Source: Terfezia claveryi (lineage: Eukaryota; Ascomycota; Pezizomycetes; Pezizales; Pezizaceae). From it: a DNA stretch of 25,365 nucleotides. Positions 17,921 through 25,365 of this stretch are shown here, one piece after another. The translations under genes and the position numbers were made by a program. Each line of letters opens with the position of its first letter. Position 1 is the stretch's first letter. The DNA is taken from contig WHUX01000455.1 in NCBI GenBank assembly GCA_015179025.1, positions 1-25,365 of the forward strand. The letters run 5' to 3'. The notes beneath the pieces were generated by a model. The model was not told the origin of the DNA and searched no databases. It was given only the letters and a program-made list of their open reading frames with translations.

Positions 17921-18530
17921 ATTAACATTTCCAACTCCTACAAGAAAAAAGGATCTTAGAGGATTCCTTAGAATCATAAAATATCTCAGCAGATTTATTC
18001 CTGACTTAGCATGGTATACAAGCACCCTGTCAGAACTGCAAGGAGAAACAAAGAAATGGGAATGGATGGATACTTATAACACAGCGTTTGAAAAACTCAA
18101 AGAACTCGTGAATTCCCCATATATTTTAAAACCCTTAAATAATGAATCTACTGAACCCAAATATTTAGTCTGTGATACTAGTGATGTAGGACTAGGATCT
18201 TGGATAGGTCAAGGACCGTTGATGTACATCAGACTATCATGCTTCCACTCTAAAAAATTTAATCCAGCATAGCTCAATTATCCTACCTTTCAAAAGAAAT
18301 TATTAGGGATTATTGACTCATTGAAATTTTTTGAAGTATAATTGAGAGGTTACAAGTTCACTATCCTTACCGACCATAAACCATTAGTAACCTTTCATAC
18401 TCAAACACCTGCAAGCCAGAAATTGAGGCGATGGCAAGATTACCTAATGGAATTTGATACAGACATACAGTATACCGTAGAAAAGGAAAATTTGATAGCA
18501 GACGCTCTATCAAGGAAGCATAAATACTAG
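17921..18530 (+). pseudogene. Element B pol, RT thumb/connection and RNase H (resumes after element C)
   Basis: If C and one ACTAT are removed, codons join without a shift: the last split codon uses AT from 11851-11852 and A at 17921, giving an ILTFPTP reading. The segment continues through TRKKDLRGFLRIIKYLSRFI, the RT connection, and VCDTSDVGLGSWIGQG with the first RNase H Asp. Then come a TAG at 18270-18272, a TAA at 18339-18341 (FFEV*LRGY, probably from CAA), ILTDHKPLVTF, LRRWQDYLMEF and the end motif ADALSRKH. A longer open frame beginning at 17679 is an artefact of reading from the LTR of C into this gene. Its function was degradation of the RNA strand during reverse transcription. Confidence 0.88.
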
Positions 18531-19800
18531 GACACTCCCACTACCGAGGATGATTTTATTTCCAACAGCATCAATCCTCCTAACCACACCTACAACCGCA
18601 ACATCTCTACTAATGCTTTAAGAACTTTCCACTTACTAGAAACCTGTACTCAGAACAATATGGTTTCTCGTGGAGCTATCAATTTCAAACATGTCGACTG
18701 TGATTTCAACAAATGTCGTGGAAGAGCTGAAGAACTTGGACAACATATCTTCTGTCCATACTTCGAGGGCATCCCAGATAAAGAAAGTGAATATGACATA
18801 ATGAAGGAAGAAGAGTCCTCAAATGACGAGACTCTATCTACCATACTAGAAGAAGTTTTTAGCTGGTATAATCATGTACCCAATATAAACAAGAACAAAC
18901 TTTTAATAGTTCTTGGACTAAGATATAGGCCTCCATTTTCTGAAAACGTTCAACAAAAATCTCTTGCTCCCGAAGAAGCGAAGGAAATTGCTATCGACCT
19001 AGCTCATAGCAATTGGCAACAACATAAAAGGATGCACTAGTCCTTTTGCCGAGATTTTTACTGTCCAGTTCATGGCAGCTCCCAGACCATGAACAACCCC
19101 ATGTTCACTATCAAAACATGTACAATCTGCAACTACCACGGACATGGCAGTTTGAACTATGACCTGTCAGCCTCAGTTCTTAAGAAGGAGAAGGAATTCC
19201 TTACGACTCATATTGCGCATCTCGTATCCACAAATGAGCCTCAAAAGGAACTAGCACCAGTACAACAAATGCCAGCTTCTCCACCTCCACAAGCTCTTAG
19301 GCATGAAGAAGCTATCCAAGAAATTGTAGAATAGGTAAAAAGATAGATTACCAACAAGCTAATACGACCTACTCTCTAACCCAGCATTCAGTTCAGTAAC
19401 CCTACCGAATAGATAAGCACCTGACAAATGGAACAGGAGATTATGAATACTCCTATTGCCCCACAACAACCATGGAATGCACCTCAACAACTAGCTGCAA
19501 CCACTAGCAGCAGTAACACAATTCCATCAATACCACCGCTATCACCACTCATTCTAAAAACGAGTAGCTATTGATGAAGATTCACCCTCTTTCATTCAGG
19601 ACACCAAGACCTCCAGACAGCATTGTGATTTCTGTAAGTTCTCAGGACATAATGCTTCTACATGTAAGGAGAAGAAATCCACCATCAATGACTTCAATAT
19701 AAGAATCGAACCGACCCTCAACAAGCTCATTGAAGAGAAACATATCAGCGACAGATGGGAAGATGATAAGGACTACTTCATTACATATTAGCTTGACCAA
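18531..19800 (+). pseudogene. Element B Cys/His-rich region between RNase H and integrase
   Basis: After ADALSRKHKY and a TAG, the same frame continues for about 1 kb with few stops, then moves by one at the A run 19556-19560 into the integrase frame. It contains clustered metal-ligand residues: C-x4-C then H-x2-C (18699-18755), C-x4-C-x2-H (19047-19073), a CCHC-spaced knuckle with the last Cys now Tyr (C-TI-C-NYHG-H-GSLN-Y, 19119-19160) and a perfect CCHC knuckle (C-DF-C-KFSG-H-NAST-C, 19624-19665). Between them are acidic and Pro/Gln-rich linkers (APVQQMPASPPPQ). Coding character is good, but I cannot assign a known function; RNA or DNA binding is plausible. It could be an unusual pre-integrase domain, a displaced second Gag-like module, or a captured sequence. 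Confidence 0.65.
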
Positions 19801-19809
19801 GGTATAGGT

Positions 19810-21420
19810 ATGAAAGCCGCATATCAATCATGCATGAGAGTATGTCCTATCTGGAAGAACTACTATAATACCTTTGTAAACTGTAAGGATTATAGAAGAA
19901 AAGACGGATTTTTGTATGTCAAAAACCGACAAGGACAATGGAGATTAGTCTTGCCTTTTACCTTTAACATTGAAGGTAAAAACTATCTCGAATTGGTTAT
20001 TAAAGATGCACATGAAGCAACCGCTCATGGTAGTATTGAAAAAACAATAAAATATCTTACTGACCGATATGATTGCCAGTCCTTTGTAGAACCAACTAAA
20101 GACTATATGAAAAGCTATGATACTTGTCAACAGACAAAGTATTCCAACAAGGCATCACTTGGACTTGTAACCCCATTACATATACCAAGCAGGCTATGGA
20201 CTGACATATCGATAGATTTTCTTAAGTTAGCACCTGTGTTTACTAAGTATTCAATTTTGTACCCGAATATTCCTGTGGAAGAAGATCATGTAGTTTGTAT
20301 TTCACGACTTTGGACGATTGTCGACAGACAATCAGGATTCAAATTTCTTATTCCTGTCTCAGATAATTTCACAGCAGAACAATGTACTACTACCTTTGAT
20401 ACTCATGTAGTCCCGACTATAGGATACCCTTTCTGTATTGTTTTTGACCACGACACTCTTTTTATATCAATGCACTTTCAAGATTGGGCTAGGAATAAAG
20501 GAATCAAGTTGGAACCGTCCACTGCATATCATTCACATGCAGATGGACAATCAGAAATTGTGAACAAAGAAATTCTACAAGTAGTAAAAGCCTATAAAAT
20601 CGAAGAATTTGATTGGCTACAGAAACTACTAGAGATACAGTTGAAACTTAACTCTAGGTATAATGCCACTAGACAGAATAGTCCCTTTTCCACACTATTT
20701 GGATTTAATATATATCTTGGCGTATCGATACTTCCATACCCCATTAATGTATATGTACCAGCAAACGAACGTTATGAGGTAACGTCTAAAAACCTATATG
20801 ACACTAAAAAGACTCAAGCATCTCAAGCAAACAAATGACTACCTAATACAGCCAAATTTTCAGTCGGACAACAAGTTATGCTTTCCTTAGAAAATATTAA
20901 TCTATTGAATGTTTCACCCAAACTCAAACCAAAATGGCTAGGCCCATTTCCCATTATTTCTAGTAATCAGAAACGTAATAACTATAGCCTAGACCTATCC
21001 AGTCAACCTGACCTCCACCTCATATATAATACTTTTTATATTAGCAAACTCAAACCCTACTATAAAAACAATCCTACTTAGTTCCCTTACAGACAATCTC
21101 AGGAACCAGGACCAATTCAAGATGATCGTTATGAAGTTGAAAAGGTATTAGAATTCAGAACAGCTCCTCGAACTGGAGAAAGACAATATAAGGTCAGATG
21201 GCTAGAATACTCTCCTAAACATGATTCCTAGGTAAACGCCAAGGATAACACTACTGAAATTCTTCAAGTCTTCTGGACAACCGAAAGTATGGATGATACA
21301 TTCAAGAGACGTTGAAGAACTAAAGGAAAACAAGGACTATGAACCAGAGATGAGACCCGAGCTCTCATCCAACAAGAACGAGATAGAATCATGAGTTAAG
21401 GAAACACTAAGGATATTCAT
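19810..21420 (+). pseudogene. Element B integrase and chromodomain
   Basis: The zinc domain has H-x4-H (AHEATAHGS, His 68 and 73 of the open stretch) but only one of two cysteines: Y-D-T-C reads where C-x2-C is expected. The core keeps D (20215-20217, DISIDFL), D (20446-20448, IVFDHDTLF) and E (20554-20556, GQSEIVNK) with 35 residues between the last two. A TGA at 20836-20838 interrupts. KPKWLGPFPIISSN is the GPY/F module, ending FYISKLKPYY. TAG follows at 21079-21081. The chromodomain is at about 21127-21280 (YEVEKVLEFRT, RQYKVRWLEYSP) with TAG where its last tryptophan should be. Past it, decayed sequence runs to the polypurine region. Confidence 0.88.
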
Positions 21421-21516
21421 GTTAATGCTAATGTATTAACAATGCATCAAATCTTAGGATATATGGAAACCAATATGGTAGAGTGAAAGAAGTAAGGATA
21501 GGAAATCCTTCTATGT

Positions 21517-21523
21517 AGGGAAG
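21517..21523 (+). other. Element B polypurine tract candidate
   Basis: The short purine run AGGGAAG directly precedes the 3' LTR. It is shorter than the tract in A and C and may be eroded. Confidence 0.45.
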
Positions 21524-22242
21524 TGTAATGGAGAACGTTGTTTCAATACTTATATAATTGATTATATACTTTTGTATTTCCTATATTATTACTATATTAT
21601 GTAACTAAGCTCTCGGTTGAAGGACTAGCCTTCAACCACCTCTTATTGCTTTATAAGTGTCCATAGTACGTGGAATTTGCCATGGGAAGTTCCATGGTAC
21701 TTGCTATATGAAGACACCCTCATTATGGCTGCGTGACCTCTATTTAAAGGTGTGTGACTCATTACTATGGCCATATGACCATCGTTTAAGGCATGTGACT
21801 CATTACTATGGCCACATTACCATCATTTAAGGTGTATGACTCATTACTATGGCCACATAACCCCTTTTATATAGCGCACCACCTTCTGGTGTGCCATCCT
21901 TTATTGTATTTATTTCCTCAGTCATCAGATCTCAGAGGAGTATAAATAGGCCACTGGATTCCCTCTGGAATCCACAGAAAGAAGAGAAGCAACAAGCAAA
22001 TATATAGAACAAGCAAGCCTATATTCCAATCAGATCAAGATCATATAGCTGAGATAGCACAAATCATATAAGATAGATTATATCAGTTAATTACTGTTCT
22101 CTCCGGGAATGTCTTACATAGTAATCTCTCTACCCTTCTGAGGTCTTACCTCAGCAGAACCGAAATACACAAACGTCCGTGCCTATAGATATAGATTGTA
22201 TAAATGGTACTTAATGAATACTGTCTAGTACCATTCATTACA
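21524..22242 (+). repeat. Element B 3' LTR (719 bp)
   Basis: TGTAATGG...CATTACA, with intact inverted ends. It has the 41-bp array at about 21721-21870, a TATA box TATAAATAGG at 21941-21950, the GGATTCC/GGAATCC hairpin just after it, and an extra block of about 18 bp near 21985-22010 compared with the 5' LTR. Confidence 0.93.
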
Positions 22243-23078
22243 GGTAGCTCGTAAGTGTCTGGTAACAAAGTGAATTTGTAGTAACTATCCTCTCAAAAAC
22301 ATACCTGTATATCCCACCACTATTCCGCCATATGCATTTCTGTATAAACTCTAGAGCCATGTAGATTAAACTCAAACCTTGGTGTGAATACCAGATCCTG
22401 GGCGTACACTTTTTGATGGAGAAATTACCGAATGCACTTAACAGCATCTCTATAAAAAAATTGGATGCTTGTTTGTAGGTAAAAATCTACAGTCCCATTC
22501 CACCACTCTGGTTGGTCTACCAATCCATGCATTTTCTTACGCTATGTATAACCAGACTTGTACCTAACTACTAGTGTCCTAAAAGCATCTATAGGGAGTA
22601 GTTCATTGTGAAAAAATTGGTCAATTTGTCATATTGAGGTTTTGCTCTTATGGAAGACCCAGGCAAGCTTATATTCATAAGTATTCATAAATGGTGATAA
22701 TGGATTCCATGATAGGTCCCGAATATGAGTGAATAATGACTAACGTATAATGTGTCCGACCTGCAGGCTGGGTAGAAGACACTTTCCGACAGATGTTGCT
22801 AGATCCAGCCTGTCCTGTACTTCCCCCCTCGTGTCTAGTGTTTCGATGCTAATGAGAATATTATTGTTGGTATCCAAAGAAACTATCGGTCTGCTAGGGT
22901 GAGCATTTCCTCTGGTCAAATTACCCAGCCGGCGACATTTGACAGTTGAACTTTGCTCTAGGAGTAGTGCATTATCAATGGCAATCGATTCCAATTGTTT
23001 CGCATGGTGTTTGCTATGCAGATAGTAACCATAATAGCCTGCTTTCTTGAACTGATAGTCACAAAATTGACACCGCAT
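22243..23078 (-). pseudogene. Plavaka-like transposase, N-terminal third (relic)
   Basis: Minus strand from ATG at 23078: MRCQFCDYQF opens a C2H2-like finger (C-x2-C-x14-H-x3-H). A variable region follows, then, in the same frame after a TAG near 22738, WNPLSPFMNTYEYKLAWVFH, a Y-K-S segment, QPEWWNGTVDF, FFYRDAVKCIR, FTPRFEFN and SRVYTEMHMAE-x-WWDIQ (EMHMAE at 22323-22340). These blocks match in order the N-terminal zinc finger and the RVYSEMHTADWWW-type region known in Plavaka/KDZ transposases. The coding trace stops right after DIQ, where CAG|GTATGT (22299-22307) looks like a fungal 5' splice site. Element B's LTR begins 57 bp beyond. It is inactive because of nonsense codons. Confidence 0.8.
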
Positions 23079-24772
23079 AATATACTACAGTAGAAGGATC
23101 TACTATGTTAGCTTAGTACAGAAGCATCCCTGGGGCCTTTCTTACATACAACTATTTAGACAAATGTGACGAACTCCGACAAGCTGCACAAGTCCCCTAA
23201 GTGTCCAAAGAACTACTCTCTTCATTGCCTCTCATTCGTAAGTCTTGAGAACCTGATCGATCAATCCTATGTGGACTATCAAACTCCCATCGTAGTTGGT
23301 ATGTCATTCCCAGTTGGACCCCAAGAGCGGAAACATAATCAATCTTATAAGTCCTAGAACGAAAGTAAGTAATTCTAGGAATACATCCAGGCAGTCATTT
23401 GGTATCTATTATTTGTGTGATATACTAGTAGGCAATGAACAAAATCCACTTGGGGAACAAACTCTTCAGGAAAAAATCTGGTTTTCAGCAGCATCAATTA
23501 CTCCTTATTGTGCTAAGCCGAGTTGTAGTGTATAGCTTGGACTCCTGAATGTCCAAATGCATGCATTAAAAATTATGTATCAAACCGAAATTGGTGGCCT
23601 CTTGGAAATTGGACTTGCTTTGTACTGATCAAGTGCTGATGAAAAAGGTTAGACTCAATCAGGAGCTCATTGAGTCCAATAAAATGTTACCAAGTATAAT
23701 TATACTCTTGTGCATGTTTAGACTAGTGTTTATAAATGTTTTTTCAATTGGAAGGTGGGGAATCTTTAGTCTGGTTGGTACAACACCCTCTACAGGAGGA
23801 GGAATCTTGAAGTAGGAACTAGTGCAAGCCAGACTAGGGAATCTTTAGGTTGGTAACCAGGAAAGGACTTACTTAGCTTTGTCACAAGCACGTGATCTCA
23901 TAATCCATGGCCAAGAATAATGGTCAAACTCAGGTGACCAGGGTCTAGTCTAGTCTTGTCATAGTCTAGTTGGCACAAGCTCTTATCAAAGGATATTCAT
24001 ATCACAAAGAAGCTCGGTTTGTAACATTATTGACAATGCGCTTTATTATATTTATGGGATATACATACATTTCTTTGATTGTTTGCTTCAGGCCTGCCAT
24101 GTCTTCATCTGAAAAAGAATTCTTTATACCAAACTAACTATCTATATTAAAGTATGTCTATGTCTTTAAGCCGAAACCTTACAATACCTTCTTCCCACAA
24201 TTTCGTATAGAATAACATCTTGTACAGATACTGAAAGTCCATACTAGGATTTTTGCCGACTAGATAAGGGAATCAAATATTTATTCATTTAGGGTTTGAC
24301 TCTATACATCATCTTTGGATTATAAGAGGCCATTTGTTAATTTTTTCTAACCACGGAATTATATTCACCCTAAATATAGTAATTGCCATGTTAGGACAAC
24401 TTAGCTGGATCTTCACTAACTAGATAGAGGAATAAAATTTCTTTAGATTATGTTTCTCTGGTATGGACACTGAGTGACTAGACTAGGATCACCACTAACT
24501 GGATGTAGACGATCATCAATACCACCAAAAAAAACCCTACAAAAGGAAATGCATCTGCAGATAAACACTCTGGCAATGATCCAATTACTCTCATGAATTG
24601 AAAATATACGAGCGTTGCAGGGTTTTTTGATACAGATATCCCTGCAAGTCTGTATGGGCTTTAGAGAAGAGACATTGTATAACTCATAAGGGAGATAGGA
24701 ATATTTAGATCTCAAAGGGCAGGTACCGACTACTGGTCGACTTTGCACTGGCATGCTGCCGGCTTGCCGACA
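23079..24772. other. AT-rich stretch without recognisable gene
   Basis: Short open frames here show no domain character or consistent coding trace. Visible structure is limited to small repeats: GGGAATCTTTAG twice (about 23758 and 23836), TCTAG-rich simple sequence near 23944-23975, and three related words of the form GGAT-(8)-ACTAACTGGAT/ACTAGATAGAGG near 24246, 24409 and 24486. The area just right of 23078 may be the 5' terminal part of the DNA transposon. Confidence 0.55.
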
Positions 24773-25365
24773 ATGGCTCCTAGAGGGAAGATAAACTATT
24801 GCATAGATAAAGAAATTATTTATGCCGTAAATATGTTATATTAGGATATAGCTAAAAAGGTTTGTAGTAGGGAAACAGCTCATGATCAAGCAATTAGTAG
24901 TGCAGAGGCAGCTCATACTACTCAATATCCCAGGAACTCGCCCCCAGCTCTTTCTGATAAGCCACCAGACCTTAGCAGTCTGAAATAGAGCATTGTGTTG
25001 TTATCTCTGAACAAAACCAAAAAGGGTGCGCTGGGTCAGAAAACAAGTGGTTCCCAAGCAAATGCAGATCTTTTAGTATAGTTATCCAAATAGCTTGGAG
25101 GGCTATAGGCACTTGCAACCGCTTATCGCCCTGTTGGTACTCCTCCTCAAGGCGGAAGACAACCAAATAGTGCGATAATGCATATGATTTATCCCAGACT
25201 AGACACTAGGAATCCCTATCTATATCCTGGTAGATTGATTTTCATAGCTTTTGGTTGGAAATGGCAGTAGTCAAAAGTCATGACTATAGACAATCATACA
25301 TTACAAGCTTTATATAACACAGCCGCCGACTGGAAACTCTTGGATAGGCAAGTTGATGCGTTCTG
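24773..25365 (+). pseudogene. Unrecognised reading frame with six TAG stops, runs off window
   Basis: From ATG 24773 (MAPRGKINYCIDKEIIYAVN) one frame is traceable to the end of the window, interrupted only by TAG at 24842, 24986, 25079, 25091, 25106 and 25268, with no TAA or TGA. The trace looks like real protein: RETAHDQAISSAEAAHTTQY, a Ser/Pro/Lys linker, then VGTPPQGGRQPNSAIMHMIY and YNTAADWKLLDRQVDAF. TAG-only decay is what CAG-to-TAG and TGG-to-TAG changes would give. I do not recognise the family. It could be the gag of another retroelement or a duplicated host gene. A minus-strand open frame at 24972-25166 is a shadow. Confidence 0.55.

Larger units (their letters stand above)
7141..22242 (+). 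mobile_element. Element B: outer Ty3/gypsy retrotransposon, interrupted by element C
   Basis: It is bounded by matching LTRs at 7141-7842 and 21524-22242, both starting TGTAATGG; the 3' copy ends CATTACA and the 5' copy CATTATA. Without the inner insertion it is about 9.03 kb. Internal order is gag, protease, RT, RNase H, a Cys/His-rich region, integrase, chromodomain. The RT sequence (KRDKPKEARHVNDCRDRN, YIDD) resembles the marY1-like group of fungal Ty3/gypsy elements and differs from A/C. The flanking pentamers are TAAGG (7136-7140) and GGTAG (22243-22247), so no target duplication is visible. Confidence 0.92.

Noticed and set aside
17679..18272. 197-residue open frame
   Set aside because: It is a chimera: the first part reads through the 3' LTR of element C and only the part after 17920 is real RT/RNase H of element B.
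22740..23078. Stand-alone small C2H2 zinc-finger gene
   Set aside because: The same frame continues past its TAG into clear transposase blocks, so it is the N-terminus of that relic and not an independent gene.
24443..24754. 103-residue minus-strand open frame
   Set aside because: No recognisable motif or supporting context; composition is compatible with chance in decayed DNA.

Overview
The window is a nest of transposable-element relics in what looks like a repeat-rich, AT-rich compartment of a filamentous fungus. There is no convincing host housekeeping gene, rRNA, tRNA or CRISPR array. The fungal assignment rests on the element families: Ty3/gypsy chromoviruses with chromodomain integrases, and a Plavaka-like (CACTA/CMC, KDZ-related) transposase. 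In-frame stops are dominated by TAG and TAA in places where CAG, CAA or TGG would be expected. That is the outcome of CpA-to-TpA change on either strand and resembles repeat-induced point mutation, so a filamentous ascomycete is more likely than a basidiomycete; this is inference.

Layout. Positions 1-3403 hold the 3' part of an old, heavily mutated Ty3/gypsy chromovirus (copy A): gag and protease remnants, a deletion that removed reverse transcriptase and RNase H, then integrase, chromodomain, polypurine tract and a 523-bp LTR. From 3404 to 7140 the sequence is AT-rich. It contains the C-terminal two thirds of a Plavaka-like transposase on the minus strand (about 6480 to 4430), flanked by short tandem arrays.

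Positions 7141-22242 are a second Ty3/gypsy element of another lineage (element B, resembling the marY1-like group), with LTRs of 702 and 719 bp. Inside its reverse transcriptase sits a third, younger element (C, 11853-17915). C has 463-bp LTRs and an exact 5-bp target duplication ACTAT, and it belongs to the same family as copy A. Removing C with one ACTAT rejoins element B's pol in frame. LTR divergence agrees with this order: about 5% by eye in C and roughly 8-9% in B.

Right of B, 22243-23078 (minus strand) carries the N-terminal part of a Plavaka-like transposase. It ends almost exactly where the left-hand fragment begins, so the retroelement nest may split a single DNA-transposon gene. 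After an AT-rich stretch without recognisable genes, 24773-25365 holds an unrecognised reading frame interrupted only by six TAG codons and running off the window.

How the parts work together: in A and C, Gag (with a zinc knuckle) overlaps a -1 pol frame that encodes protease, reverse transcriptase, RNase H, integrase and chromodomain. In B the order is the same, but about 1.2 kb of cysteine/histidine-rich coding sequence with two CCHC knuckles lies between RNase H and integrase, which is the most unusual coding feature here. All elements carry stops or frameshifts and are probably inactive on their own, although C keeps intact reverse transcriptase and integrase catalytic motifs.
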